Shown one piece after another: positions 9,626 to 19,556 of a stretch of 64,000 nucleotides of DNA (positions are counted from its first letter, which is position 1; the number at the start of each line of letters is the position of its first letter). The position numbers and the translations under genes are program-made. Below the pieces are notes generated by a model. The model had not been told where the DNA came from. It worked only from the letters and a program-made list of their open reading frames with translations, and made no database searches. The stretch covers positions 1,178,001 to 1,242,000 of the forward strand of contig NZ_JSYM01000001.1 in NCBI RefSeq assembly GCF_000812945.1, read 5' to 3'. This DNA comes from Flavobacterium sp. AED. GTDB lineage: Bacteria > Bacteroidota > Bacteroidia > Flavobacteriales > Flavobacteriaceae.

Positions 9626-9759
9626 TAGAACAAGATGAAAATACCTTTTAATATTCATTTCTTTGCTTTCGAACAAATCTTAATGGAGTGTTAATCCATT
9701 TAAATTCTGAGACAAAAAAACATAATTTAGACCCCACATTTAATTTTAAAAATTTATAA

Positions 9760-11370
9760 ATGAACCATATTAAACCAATTTACTATTCAGCGGTTGCTTT
9801 TTTTGCAATAGTGGGATGTAATGCTCAAAAACAAGTTTCTAAAACTACTGCGCCTACAATAGTAAGTGCGCCGTTAATTATTAAGAAAGTTGCTCCTATA
9901 AGTGAAACTGATTTAAAACGTTGGAGTCATTTAGATTTAGTGAAAGATACGATTCCTGGAATGAGCGTTGATAAAGCGTATGCCGAATTATTGAAAGATA
10001 AAAAAGGAGTAAAAGTTATCGTGGGGATTGTAGATTCAGGAGTTGATATTGATCACGAAGATTTAAAATCAGTGATTTGGACCAATACGAAAGAAATTCC
10101 CGGAAACGGAATTGACGATGATAAAAACGGGTTTGTAGATGACATTCACGGTTGGAATTTTCTTGGCGATTCAGGATTTGAAAATTTAGAGATGACCCGT
10201 ATTCTAAAAAAAGCAGATGATGGATCAGTAACGTATAAGAATGCTAAAGCAGATTATCAAAAAAAATATGATGAAGCTTTAGAAGGGAAACAGCAAGTGG
10301 ATTTTCTTTTGAATACGAATAAAGCAATTCAAACGTATTTAAAGAAAGACGATTACACACTCGAAGAATTGAATGCAATCGTTAGTACTGATGAAAATTT
10401 GAATAGAAGTAAAATGATTATGACTCGCGTTATTGGGCAGTCAGGACCAAAATTTGCCGCTGATATCGAAGAGTATAGAAAGTACATTTACGACCAGTTG
10501 AATTACAATTTAAATAAAGAATTTGACGGAAGAAAATCAGTTGGTGATAATCCGGATGACATAAAAGACAACAAATACGGAAACAATGTTGTTTACGGAC
10601 CGGATAAAGAAGAAGCGTTGCACGGAACTCACGTTGCCGGAATTATTGCTCAAGTGAGAAATAACAATTTGGGGGGAGATGGAGTAGCAAATAATGTTGA
10701 AATTATGGCCGTAAGAGCCGTTCCTAATGGTGATGAATACGATAAAGATATTGCTTTAGCGATTCGTTACGCAGTTGATAATGGGGCTAAAGTAATCAAC
10801 GGAAGTTTTGGAAAAAACTATTCTCCTCACAAACAATGGGTTTTTGATGCTATAAAATATGCTGAAAAGAAAGATGTTTTGTTCGTACATGCATCAGGAA
10901 ATGAGGGAAATGATATTGATTTAGAAAAAAACATCAGTTTTCCAAATGATTCGGAAGACAACAAAATAGAGTTTGCTAAAAACGTACTTACTGTTGGAGC
11001 CTTGAATAATGTATATGGTGAAGCAGTAGTTGCGCCATTTTCTAATTATGGAAAAATTAATGTAGATGTGTATGCACCGGGAATGGAAATTTATGCATCA
11101 GTGCCAAATAATAAATACAAATACGAACAAGGAACTTCAATGGCTTCACCAAATGCGGCTGGTGTTGCGGCATTAGTTCGCTCGTATTATCCTAAATTAT
11201 CTGCTGCTCAGGTTAAACAAATCTTGATGGATTCAGGAACGCCACTTCCAGAAACGATAGAATTGGGAGAGACTCAAGAGAAAAAATTAAATGCTGAAAC
11301 TTCAAAATCAGGAAAAATGATCAATGCTTATAATGCTTTGATTATGGCTGAAAGAATATCTAAAAATTAA
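9760..11370 (+). CDS. Lipoprotein subtilisin-like protease (S8), copy 2
   Basis: 536-aa S8 protease, a close paralogue of the preceding gene. The start region (MNxIKPIYxSA), the WSHLDxVKDTIPGMSV segment and the catalytic blocks are nearly the same. The triad is Asp in VDSGVD, His in HGTHVAG and Ser in GTSMASPN. The lipobox is weaker (AIVGC), but a cysteine at the expected place still suggests lipidation. The insert between Asp and His diverges strongly from copy 1, while the catalytic core is conserved, which is what duplication followed by change in a substrate- or regulator-binding region would give. It has its own candidate promoter region (TAATTTAG about 30 bases upstream) and its own terminator. 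Confidence 0.93.
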   Translation: MNHIKPIYYSAVAFFAIVGCNAQKQVSKTTAPTIVSAPLIIKKVAPISETDLKRWSHLDLVKDTIPGMSVDKAYAELLKDKKGVKVIVGIVDSGVDIDHEDLKSVIWTNTKEIPGNGIDDDKNGFVDDIHGWNFLGDSGFENLEMTRILKKADDGSVTYKNAKADYQKKYDEALEGKQQVDFLLNTNKAIQTYLKKDDYTLEELNAIVSTDENLNRSKMIMTRVIGQSGPKFAADIEEYRKYIYDQLNYNLNKEFDGRKSVGDNPDDIKDNKYGNNVVYGPDKEEALHGTHVAGIIAQVRNNNLGGDGVANNVEIMAVRAVPNGDEYDKDIALAIRYAVDNGAKVINGSFGKNYSPHKQWVFDAIKYAEKKDVLFVHASGNEGNDIDLEKNISFPNDSEDNKIEFAKNVLTVGALNNVYGEAVVAPFSNYGKINVDVYAPGMEIYASVPNNKYKYEQGTSMASPNAAGVAALVRSYYPKLSAAQVKQILMDSGTPLPETIELGETQEKKLNAETSKSGKMINAYNALIMAERISKN

Positions 11371-11390
11371 ATTCAAATAGGTATTAATCT

Positions 11391-11422
11391 AATGGGAGAG
11401 CTTTTGCTCTTCCATTTTTTAT
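11391..11422 (+). terminator. Rho-independent terminator after subtilisin copy 2
   Basis: AATGGGAGAGC (11391-11401) pairs with GCTCTTCCATT (11406-11416) with one G-U pair, a TTTT loop and a T-rich tail. It ends only about 10 bases before the M1 peptidase start, so it may attenuate rather than isolate that gene. Confidence 0.7.
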
Positions 11423-11430
11423 TATAAAAA

Positions 11431-13317
11431 ATGATGCGAAAACTCTTTTTACTATCTTTTATCACACTTAATTGTAGTGCTTTATTGGCTCAAAGTTCCA
11501 CGTATTGGCAACAACATGTTGATTATAAAATGGACGTCACGATGGATGTGAAAAATTATCAATACAAAGGAAAACAGGAATTGGTGTATACTAATAATTC
11601 TCCTGATACTTTGAAAAAAGTATATTACCATTTGTTCAATAATGCTTTCCAACCCGGAAGTGAAATGGATGCCAGAATTCAAAGTATCAAAGATCCGGAT
11701 GCCAGAATGGTCAACAAAATAAAAGTTGACGGAAAAGATGTCAAAGAAAGCCGAATCAAAACTTTGAAGCCTAATGAAATTGGGTATTTAAAAATCACTA
11801 ATTTCAAACAAGATGGAATTGTCGCTTCCGCAAAAACGGTAGGGACGATTCTCGAAGTAACTTTGGCAAAGCCAATACTACCCAATTCAAAAACTACTTT
11901 TACGTTGGATTTTGATGGCCAAGTTCCAGTTCAAATTCGTCGTTCCGGAAGAAATAATGTGGAAGGAATAGAATTGTCAATGGCGCAATGGTATCCAAAA
12001 ATAGCCGAATTCGATTTTGAAGGCTGGCATGCGGATCCTTATATTGCAAGAGAGTTTCACGGTGTTTGGGGAAATTTTGATGTAAACATTACGATTGACA
12101 AGGATTACATTTTGGGTGGTTCCGGTTATTTGCAAAACCAAAACCAAATTGGACACGGATACCAAGAGACAGGAGTTACAGTGGTCTATCCAAAGAAAAC
12201 AAAAACATTGACGTGGCATTTTATAGCGCCAATGGTTCATGATTTTACTTGGGCTGCCGATAAAAATTACATGCATGATGTAGTCAAAGGACCTAATAAT
12301 GTTGACTTGCATTTTTTGTATAAAAATAGTCCAAAGACAATGGAAAATTGGAAACAATTAGAGCCATTAATGGTCAATGTAATGGATTTCTATAACAAAC
12401 ACATTGGAGATTATCCATACAAACAATATTCCTTTATTCAAGGTGGCGATGGCGGAATGGAATATGCAATGTGTACGTTGATGTTAGGTGACGGAACTTT
12501 GAAAGGAATTTTAGGAACAGCAACGCATGAGTTGGGACATTCGTGGTTTCAACATATCCTAGCTTCAAATGAATCGAAACATCCTTGGATGGATGAAGGT
12601 TTTACCACTTACGTTGAGGATTTTGCATTAAATGAAATAGCAGTCAAAAAAGAAGAAAATCCATTCAAAGATAATTACGAAGGGTATTATAAATTAGTAG
12701 AATCGGGTAAAGAGCAATCCCAATCTACGCATGGCGATCGTTATGATGAAAATAGAACTTACAGCACGCAATCGTACAGAAAAGGTAGTATTTTCTTGTC
12801 GCAATTGGGTTATGTGATTGGACAGGATAATTTAGCGAAAACAATAAAAAAATACTACCAAGATTTCAAGTTCAAACATCCTACGCCAAATGATATCAAG
12901 AGAACAGCTGAACGTGTTTCAGGGGCAAATTTAGATTGGTATTTGGTGGATTGGACACAAACCACAAATACTGTAGATTATGGAATTAAGGAAGTTAGAG
13001 TTGATCTTGGTTATACCGGAAAAAACACGGTAATCACTTTGGAAAGAATTGGGAGAATGCCAATGCCAATAGATTTATTGGTCGAATATACGGATGGTAC
13101 GAAAGAGAGTTTTTACATTCCGTTGCGCATGATGAGTTTCGAGAAAGAAAACCCAAATCCAAATATTGAAAGAACGGTTTTGAATGATTGGGCTTGGGCT
13201 TATCCTACATACACTTACTGGGTACATACCGACAAAACCGTAAAGAAAATTACCATTGACCCAAGTGGGTTAATGGCCGATGTGAAACAAGTGAATAATA
13301 CGTATGAAATAAAGTAA
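11431..13317 (+). CDS. M1 family zinc metallopeptidase
   Basis: 628-aa gluzincin aminopeptidase-type protein with a signal peptide (MMRKLFLLSFITLNCSALLAQ). The zinc site HExxH is HELGH (about residue 366) and the third ligand glutamate is in WMDEGFTTY, 18 residues later, as in M1 peptidases. An aminopeptidase-type GGMEYAM motif (GxMEN-like) lies about 30 residues before the zinc site. It is expected to trim peptides in the periplasm or at the surface, and may act downstream of the two neighbouring subtilisins, which is inference from position only. A second ATG follows directly at 11434 and could also be used. Confidence 0.92.
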   Translation: MMRKLFLLSFITLNCSALLAQSSTYWQQHVDYKMDVTMDVKNYQYKGKQELVYTNNSPDTLKKVYYHLFNNAFQPGSEMDARIQSIKDPDARMVNKIKVDGKDVKESRIKTLKPNEIGYLKITNFKQDGIVASAKTVGTILEVTLAKPILPNSKTTFTLDFDGQVPVQIRRSGRNNVEGIELSMAQWYPKIAEFDFEGWHADPYIAREFHGVWGNFDVNITIDKDYILGGSGYLQNQNQIGHGYQETGVTVVYPKKTKTLTWHFIAPMVHDFTWAADKNYMHDVVKGPNNVDLHFLYKNSPKTMENWKQLEPLMVNVMDFYNKHIGDYPYKQYSFIQGGDGGMEYAMCTLMLGDGTLKGILGTATHELGHSWFQHILASNESKHPWMDEGFTTYVEDFALNEIAVKKEENPFKDNYEGYYKLVESGKEQSQSTHGDRYDENRTYSTQSYRKGSIFLSQLGYVIGQDNLAKTIKKYYQDFKFKHPTPNDIKRTAERVSGANLDWYLVDWTQTTNTVDYGIKEVRVDLGYTGKNTVITLERIGRMPMPIDLLVEYTDGTKESFYIPLRMMSFEKENPNPNIERTVLNDWAWAYPTYTYWVHTDKTVKKITIDPSGLMADVKQVNNTYEIK

Positions 13318-13326
13318 TTTTTCATT

Positions 13327-13368
13327 AAACCAAAAAGAGTCTAGTTTACGCTAGACTCTTTTTGGTTT
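13327..13368. terminator. Bidirectional rho-independent terminator
   Basis: A perfect 18-base stem (13327-13344 with 13351-13368) and six-base loop, with A-rich and T-rich flanks, sits between the convergent M1 peptidase and L-threonine dehydrogenase genes. It should work on both strands. Confidence 0.92.
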
Positions 13369-13381
13369 TAAAGAATAAATT

Positions 13382-14329
13382 TTATTTTTCGGCGCTCAAA
13401 TTTTTCAACATATCCACGGTCATGGATTCCAAATCAAATTTGTGTTTCCAATTCCAATCTTTTCTAGCTTCAGTATCATCAATACTTGCAGGCCAGCTAT
13501 CGGCTATTTTTTGACGGAAGTCAGGTTTGTATGTAACAGTAAATTCAGGGATGTGTTTTTTGATTTCGGCAGCAATCTCCGTTGGTGTAAAACTCATTGC
13601 GGCCAGATTATAGGAAGAATGAATTTTTATTTGTTCGACTGGCGCCTGCATAATTTGTATCGTTGCAGCAATCGCATCATCCATATACATCATTGGCATT
13701 TTAGTTTCGGAGGATAAAAAGCATTCGTATGTTTTGTCTGAAAGTGCTTTATGGAAAATATCCACGGCATAATCTGTAGTTCCACCTCCCGGAGGTGTAG
13801 ACCAGCTAATCAAGCCAGGATAACGGATGCTTCGCACATCAACGCCAAAAATATTGTGGTAGTATTCACACCATCTTTCGCCAGCTTGTTTGCTGATTCC
13901 ATAAACCGTTGAAGGTTCCATGATGGTGTATTGTGGTGTGTTTTCTTTAGGCGTTGTTGGTCCAAAAACAGCAATACTGGAAGGCCAGAATATCTTTTTT
14001 ATTTTTTTGGCTTTCGCCAAATTCAAAACGTGAAACAAAGAATTCATATTCAAATCCCAAGCAAAAGCAGGATTTTTCTCGGCTGTAGCTGATAGTAATG
14101 CTGCCATTAAATAGATTTCATCGATTTGATGAATTTCTACAAGATGCTCAATTTGATTAAAATCCAGCGCATTTACCACTTCAAAAGGACCTGAATTAAC
14201 AACATCATTATTCAGTTTTCGAATATCGGAAGCTATTACGTTTTCTGTTCCATATATTTTTCGCAACTTATGGGTAAGTTCAGTTCCAATTTGTCCGCAA
14301 GCGCCGATAATCAATATTTTAGTACTCAT
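13382..14329 (-). CDS. L-threonine 3-dehydrogenase, SDR (epimerase-like) type
   Basis: 315-aa extended short-chain dehydrogenase. The NAD-binding motif is IGACGQIG at the N-terminus and the catalytic Tyr-Lys pair is YGISK (about residue 145). This N-terminal pattern and length fit the UDP-galactose-epimerase-like L-threonine dehydrogenases known from psychrophilic Flavobacterium and others, which oxidize L-threonine to 2-amino-3-oxobutyrate. A generic NAD-dependent epimerase is the main alternative. I chose the ATG at 14329; a longer reading frame using an upstream TTG adds 15 residues that would precede the Rossmann strand and look non-native. It has no visible operon partner. Confidence 0.85.
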   Translation of the reverse strand: MSTKILIIGACGQIGTELTHKLRKIYGTENVIASDIRKLNNDVVNSGPFEVVNALDFNQIEHLVEIHQIDEIYLMAALLSATAEKNPAFAWDLNMNSLFHVLNLAKAKKIKKIFWPSSIAVFGPTTPKENTPQYTIMEPSTVYGISKQAGERWCEYYHNIFGVDVRSIRYPGLISWSTPPGGGTTDYAVDIFHKALSDKTYECFLSSETKMPMMYMDDAIAATIQIMQAPVEQIKIHSSYNLAAMSFTPTEIAAEIKKHIPEFTVTYKPDFRQKIADSWPASIDDTEARKDWNWKHKFDLESMTVDMLKNLSAEK

Positions 14330-14524
14330 TTTGTCTGTTTTGAAATACAAAGATAACGTTTTCGTAAATAACACAAATTTGATTAAAACAGTTATAAATT
14401 TACTAAAATGGTATTTAAAATGGGTGTAAAATTCTTAATTTTTGTTCTTTTAAATATAAAAAGAGCTTCAAGAATATTAGATTGTTATTCCTATGTTGTA
14501 ATTCGTAATTGTAAATTTACTTTG

Positions 14525-14532
14525 TAACTTTG
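14525..14532 (+). promoter_or_regulatory. Candidate -7 element for the lipoprotein-mfd pair
   Basis: TAACTTTG, an exact TAnnTTTG match, lies 19 bases before the lipoprotein start at 14552. Because mfd overlaps the lipoprotein gene, this is probably the promoter for both. Confidence 0.5.
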
Positions 14533-14551
14533 TACTTTAATTCAAATTCAA

Positions 14552-15169
14552 ATGATAAACAAAATAATAGTCTTCTTTTCTCTGATTTTCATCTTGTTTT
14601 CGTGTCAAGATGATAGTCAAAAACGGATTGCCGAAAATAAGAAAGAGATCAAAAAAAAAGAAGTCATATTTAAAAATATAGAGAAAGGCTGGGTTTTTTA
14701 TGATACACCTATAACAGAGGCTTCTGAAAAAAGCATCGCTACCTGGAATGAATTGCGTATGTTTTTGGCTGAATTAGCTCAAAAGCCTAAAAAAACCATT
14801 GGTGCTTTTCAACAAAAATCCAAAGCACTTTCTAAAAAAGCAATGGCTTTGAACGATAATGTTCCTTATAATTTTAGTAAACCTCAGATAAAAAGTAGAA
14901 TTTCGACGGTAATCACTAAGGTCCGAATGCTGGATTTATTCATTCACCTGGATAATATTCCCGATAAAAAAGTGACGCAGTTAGTTGCGGAAATTAATTT
15001 GGAATTGGTTTCCTTACAAAGACAAATGGATAAAATCGTAGAAAAAAGTAAAATTCCAGTCGAAGAAGGAGAATCCGACTTATTGAAAATGATGGATGCT
15101 TCAAGAGCAATTCCTAATACGCCAGCACCTAATACACCAATCGACCCAAATCTGCCACGCGTTGAGTAA
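14552..15169 (+). CDS. Hypothetical lipoprotein upstream of mfd
   Basis: 205-aa protein with a short signal peptide and lipobox ending LFSC (cysteine about residue 18). The mature part is helical and charged, and the C-terminal 20 residues are proline-rich (PNTPAPNTPIDPN). I do not recognise a domain. Its stop codon overlaps the proposed TTG start of mfd by eight bases, so the two genes are probably translationally coupled, though a functional link between an envelope lipoprotein and a DNA repair helicase is not obvious. Confidence 0.75.
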   Translation: MINKIIVFFSLIFILFSCQDDSQKRIAENKKEIKKKEVIFKNIEKGWVFYDTPITEASEKSIATWNELRMFLAELAQKPKKTIGAFQQKSKALSKKAMALNDNVPYNFSKPQIKSRISTVITKVRMLDLFIHLDNIPDKKVTQLVAEINLELVSLQRQMDKIVEKSKIPVEEGESDLLKMMDASRAIPNTPAPNTPIDPNLPRVE

Positions 15170-18100
15170 AAAAGCCTTATATAATACATACGATAATGCA
15201 CCAAAAACGCAGCAAATTGTTGCTCGTTTATTGGAAAATAATCAAGTAAAAATGCACCTTTCTGGATTACTCGGATCAGCGCTTTCCTTTGTAATTCGTG
15301 CGATTTTTAAGAAATCCGAACTTCCTTTTTTGGTTATTTTAAACAATAAAGAAGAAGCCGCTTATTATTTGAACGACCTCGAACAGATGGTTGGTGACCA
15401 GGATGTTTTGTTTTATCCCGGTTCATACCGTCGTCCATACCAAATTGAAGAAACGGATAATGCGAATGTTTTGCTTCGCGCCGAAGTCCTGAACAGAATC
15501 AATTCCCGTAAAAAACCGGCAGTTATTGTCACGTATCCCGAAGCATTATTCGAGAAAGTGGTGACCCGAAAAGAATTGGATAAAAACACGTTGAAAGTAG
15601 CTGTCGGAGACAAGATTTCTATCGATTTTATCAACGAAGTATTGTTCGAATACGAATTCAAAAGAGTTGATTTCATTACGGAACCCGGAGAATTTTCGGT
15701 TCGTGGAGGAATTGTGGATGTGTTTTCTTTTTCGAATGATAATCCGTACCGAATTGAGTTTTTTGGGGACGAAGTGGAGAGCATCCGTAGTTTTGATGTA
15801 GCGACCCAATTATCAATTTTACAACAGAAGAAAATCACGATAATCCCAAATGTAGAAAATAAAGTTTTTCAGGAAAACCGGGAAAGTTTCTTGGATTATA
15901 TCTCGGAGAAAACGGTAATTTTTATCCAAAATACCGAAGATTTTTTATCGCAATTAGACAAACAATTTGGCAAAGCCGAAGAAGCTTTCGCAAAATTGTC
16001 ACAGGAAATAAAACGTTCGACGCCGGAACAATTGTTCTTGAATCAAACGGAGTTTATAAAAAGAGCGTTGGATTTCTCCATTGTGGAATTGAGTCCGAAA
16101 GCTATTTTTAGAACCACCAAAAAATTCGAATACCACATTCAGCCGCAACCGTCGTTCAATAAACAATTTGATTTGTTGTTGAATAATCTGAATGAAAATC
16201 ATTTCAATGGTTACAAAAATTATTTATTTTGTTCCAATGATGCTCAGGCCAAACGTTTTCATGATATTTTCGAAACCTTGGATGAGGCGAATTCGGAGAA
16301 CATCAGAAAACAATACCATACCGTTGTTTTGCCTTTGTACCAAGGATTTATAGACGAGGAAAACCAAATAACCTGTTACACCGACCATCAGATTTTTGAG
16401 CGCTACCATAAATTCAGCATCAAAAATGGCTATTCGAAAAAACAGAATATTACTTTAAAAGAACTGACGACCTTATCCGTTGGGGATTACGTGACGCACA
16501 TTGATCACGGAATTGGAAGGTTTGGAGGTTTGCAAAAAATACAGGTTGAAGGCAAAACGCAAGAAGCAATCAAACTCGTTTATGCCGATAATGATATTGT
16601 GTATGTAAGTATTCATTCGCTTCACAAAATTTCAAAATACAACGGAAAAGACGGAACGCCACCCAAAATTTACAAATTGGGTTCGAATGCCTGGAAGGTT
16701 TTAAAACAAAAAACCAAGGCGCGCGTTAAACATATTGCATTCAATTTGATTCAGTTGTATGCCAAGCGACGATTGGAAAAAGGATTCCAGTTTGCTCCCG
16801 ACAGTTATTTGCAAAATGAACTGGAAAGCTCGTTCATTTACGAAGATACGCCGGATCAAACCAAATCGACAGCAGAAGTAAAAGCTGATATGGAGAGCGA
16901 CCGTCCGATGGATCGCTTGGTTTGTGGGGATGTAGGTTTTGGTAAAACCGAAGTAGCCATTCGTGCCGCTTTCAAAGCAGTCGATAACAGCAAACAAGTT
17001 GCGATATTGGTTCCTACAACCATTTTAGCGTACCAACATTATAGAACTTTTACCGAACGATTGAAAGATATGCCGGTTTCTGTTGGCTATTTAAACCGTT
17101 TCAGAACTGCCAAACAAAAAGCGGAAACCTTAAAGTTATTAGCCGAAGGAAAACTCGATATTGTGATTGGAACGCATCAATTGGTCAACAAAAATGTAGT
17201 TTTCAAAGATTTGGGATTGTTGATTGTGGATGAGGAACAAAAATTTGGTGTCAACGTAAAAGACAAACTCAAAACTATTGCTGCGAATGTTGATACGCTG
17301 ACTTTGACGGCAACGCCTATACCGAGAACGTTGCAGTTTTCATTGATGGCAGCGCGTGATTTATCCGTAATTACAACACCTCCGCCAAACAGATATCCAA
17401 TTGAAACGAATGTAGTTGGTTTTAGTGAAGAATTGATTCGGGATGCGATTTCGTATGAAATTCAGCGCAACGGACAGGTTTTCTTTATCAATAACAGAAT
17501 AGAAAATATCAAGGAAGTTGCCGGAATGATTCAGCGTTTGGTGCCCAATGCCAGAGTTGGAATTGGTCATGGACAGATGGAAGGAAAAAAACTGGAAGAA
17601 TTGATGTTGGCTTTCATGAATGGAGAATTTGATGTTTTGGTAGCCACCACTATTATCGAAAGCGGTTTGGACGTTCCCAATGCGAATACGATTTTCATCA
17701 ATAATGCGAATAATTTTGGATTATCTGATTTGCATCAAATGCGTGGTCGAGTAGGGCGTAGCAATAAGAAAGCGTTTTGCTATTTTATTTGTCCTCCGTA
17801 TTCTGCAATGACGGATGATGCCCGAAAACGAATTCAGGCTTTGGAACAATTTAGTGAATTGGGAAGCGGATTCAATATCGCAATGAAAGATTTAGAGATT
17901 CGTGGTGCCGGAGATTTATTGGGAGGCGAACAAAGCGGTTTCATTAATGAAATTGGTTTTGATACGTATCAAAAAATTATGAATGAAGCCATCGATGAAT
18001 TGAAAGAAAATGAATTCAAGGATTTGTATCCGGAGGAAAATAATTTGGAAACCAAAGAATATGTCAAAGACCTGCAAATCGATACGGATTTTGAGTTGTT

Positions 18101-18527
18101 ATTCTCTGACGAATATATCAATAATGTTTCGGAACGATTGAGTTTGTACAATGAATTGGGCGGTGTAAAAAATGAAGAAGAACTCATTATTTTCCAGAAT
18201 AAATTGATTGACCGTTTTGGTCCTTTGCCTCCACGAGCCAATGCATTAATGAATAGCATTCGAATCAAATGGATTGCTACCCGTATTGGAATCGAGAAAC
18301 TGGTGATGAAACAAGGCAAGATGATTGGGTATTTTGTGTCGGATCAACAATCGGATTATTATCAATCCAATCGTTTTCATCAGGTGTTGCAATTTGTACA
18401 AACACACAGTTCTATTTGTAAAATGAAAGAAAAACAAACGCCAGCTGGTTTGCGATTACTGTTGACTTTTGACAATGTGAAGAATACTAGAACAGCTTTG
18501 GAATTTATGGAAATGTTGGGGAAGTAG
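15162..18527 (+). CDS. mfd: Mfd transcription-repair coupling factor
   Basis: About 1121-aa Mfd. It removes RNA polymerase stalled at DNA lesions and recruits UvrA. Seen in order: UvrB-like N-terminal module with GGIVDVFSF, the RNA polymerase interaction domain (VGDYVTHIDHGIGRF, about residue 445), the helicase with Walker A GDVGFGKTE (about residue 588), DEEQ box, TATPIPRTL, and the TRG/RecG-like region leading to the C-terminal domain. No ATG gives a sensible start: the first usable codon is TTG at 15162, which makes LSKKALYNTYDN the N-terminus, as in relatives. An in-frame ATG at 15096 would add 22 residues encoded inside the lipoprotein gene and is less likely. Confidence 0.95.
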   Translation: MSKKALYNTYDNAPKTQQIVARLLENNQVKMHLSGLLGSALSFVIRAIFKKSELPFLVILNNKEEAAYYLNDLEQMVGDQDVLFYPGSYRRPYQIEETDNANVLLRAEVLNRINSRKKPAVIVTYPEALFEKVVTRKELDKNTLKVAVGDKISIDFINEVLFEYEFKRVDFITEPGEFSVRGGIVDVFSFSNDNPYRIEFFGDEVESIRSFDVATQLSILQQKKITIIPNVENKVFQENRESFLDYISEKTVIFIQNTEDFLSQLDKQFGKAEEAFAKLSQEIKRSTPEQLFLNQTEFIKRALDFSIVELSPKAIFRTTKKFEYHIQPQPSFNKQFDLLLNNLNENHFNGYKNYLFCSNDAQAKRFHDIFETLDEANSENIRKQYHTVVLPLYQGFIDEENQITCYTDHQIFERYHKFSIKNGYSKKQNITLKELTTLSVGDYVTHIDHGIGRFGGLQKIQVEGKTQEAIKLVYADNDIVYVSIHSLHKISKYNGKDGTPPKIYKLGSNAWKVLKQKTKARVKHIAFNLIQLYAKRRLEKGFQFAPDSYLQNELESSFIYEDTPDQTKSTAEVKADMESDRPMDRLVCGDVGFGKTEVAIRAAFKAVDNSKQVAILVPTTILAYQHYRTFTERLKDMPVSVGYLNRFRTAKQKAETLKLLAEGKLDIVIGTHQLVNKNVVFKDLGLLIVDEEQKFGVNVKDKLKTIAANVDTLTLTATPIPRTLQFSLMAARDLSVITTPPPNRYPIETNVVGFSEELIRDAISYEIQRNGQVFFINNRIENIKEVAGMIQRLVPNARVGIGHGQMEGKKLEELMLAFMNGEFDVLVATTIIESGLDVPNANTIFINNANNFGLSDLHQMRGRVGRSNKKAFCYFICPPYSAMTDDARKRIQALEQFSELGSGFNIAMKDLEIRGAGDLLGGEQSGFINEIGFDTYQKIMNEAIDELKENEFKDLYPEENNLETKEYVKDLQIDTDFELLFSDEYINNVSERLSLYNELGGVKNEEELIIFQNKLIDRFGPLPPRANALMNSIRIKWIATRIGIEKLVMKQGKMIGYFVSDQQSDYYQSNRFHQVLQFVQTHSSICKMKEKQTPAGLRLLLTFDNVKNTRTALEFMEMLGK

Positions 18528-18580
18528 CTTTTGAAATAAAAGCTTCCGGTATCAAAATTCAGAAAGTTTCATAAAATTTG

Positions 18581-18588
18581 TATATTTG
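18581..18588 (+). promoter_or_regulatory. Candidate -7 element for the AraC-type regulator
   Basis: TATATTTG matches TAnnTTTG exactly, 22 bases before the ATG at 18610. It overlaps the alternative upstream TTG start at 18586, which argues for the ATG. Confidence 0.5.
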
Positions 18589-18609
18589 ATTTTTACAAAT
18601 TCATTAGCA

Positions 18610-19539
18610 ATGAAATTAAAATCAATAGACGAGTTTTACCAGGAAATCTCTGGAGACTCCAGTACGGAACCGAGTACATTATTGCCCAATGGAATCCAAA
18701 AAGAAATTGGTCATTTCAATGTTTTCAATATCAAAGAACTTTATGAAAGGCTAAAGGATAAGTCTTTTATGCCTTATGACCGGAGAGCGTATTATAAAAT
18801 AAGCTTGATACGGGGTAAAAATAGAGTGGAATATGCAGACAAAGTAATTGATATTGAAAAGAATGCTCTTTTATTTGCCACACCCAAAATCCCATATCAT
18901 TATGTTCCACAAGACACGCAACAGTCGGGACATTTTTGTGTCTTTACCAGTGAGTTTTTAACCAAGGACAAAAGTGGAATAGAATTAGATAAACTGCCTA
19001 TTTTTCAAACGGATGGGTATCCTGTTTTCCAACTTACGGATGAAGAAACAATAGAGATTGATTTATTATTCAAAAAGATACACAAAGAAATCAATTCGGA
19101 TTATGTGTATAAATACGATTTGATTCGGAATTATGTTGCGGAGTTGATACACTTTGGACAAAAGTTACAACCCATAACTGCCTTATATTCAAAACACAAT
19201 TCGGCAGCCAGAGTTTCTTCCTTATTTATGGAATTACTCGAACGACAATTCCCAATTGAATCACCGCGGCAACGGTTAGAATTGAAATCGGCTAAAGATT
19301 TTGCGGCCCGTTTGGCTATTCATGTCAATCATCTGAATAAAGTTTTAAAAGAGAATTCCGGTAAAACTACCACCGAGTTAATCAGTGACCGATTGATTCA
19401 TGAAGCGAAAATTTTATTAAAAGAAACCGACTGGAACATTTCGGAAATTGCCTATTCACTGGGTTTTGAAGAGTTGGCGCATTTTTCTAATTTTTTCAAA
19501 AAACAAACGGCTTTGTCTCCATTATCTTTTAGGGTTTAA
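18610..19539 (+). CDS. AraC family transcriptional regulator
   Basis: About 309-aa regulator with an N-terminal cupin-like sensing region (residues about 30-170) and a C-terminal AraC/XylS double helix-turn-helix (SAKDFAARLAIHVNHLNKVLKE and WNISEIAYSLGFEELAHFSNFFKKQ). It probably controls the short-chain dehydrogenase gene 271 bases downstream on the same strand; AraC/SDR neighbour pairs are common. The ATG at 18610 is preferred over an upstream TTG because a -7 promoter element overlaps the latter. Confidence 0.9.
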   Translation: MKLKSIDEFYQEISGDSSTEPSTLLPNGIQKEIGHFNVFNIKELYERLKDKSFMPYDRRAYYKISLIRGKNRVEYADKVIDIEKNALLFATPKIPYHYVPQDTQQSGHFCVFTSEFLTKDKSGIELDKLPIFQTDGYPVFQLTDEETIEIDLLFKKIHKEINSDYVYKYDLIRNYVAELIHFGQKLQPITALYSKHNSAARVSSLFMELLERQFPIESPRQRLELKSAKDFAARLAIHVNHLNKVLKENSGKTTTELISDRLIHEAKILLKETDWNISEIAYSLGFEELAHFSNFFKKQTALSPLSFRV

Positions 19540-19556
19540 ATAAATTGAATCCTTTT

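Noticed and set aside
11482..12357. Antisense open frames within the M1 peptidase gene
   Set aside because: They are shadows without family features, while the plus-strand frame has intact zinc-peptidase motifs.
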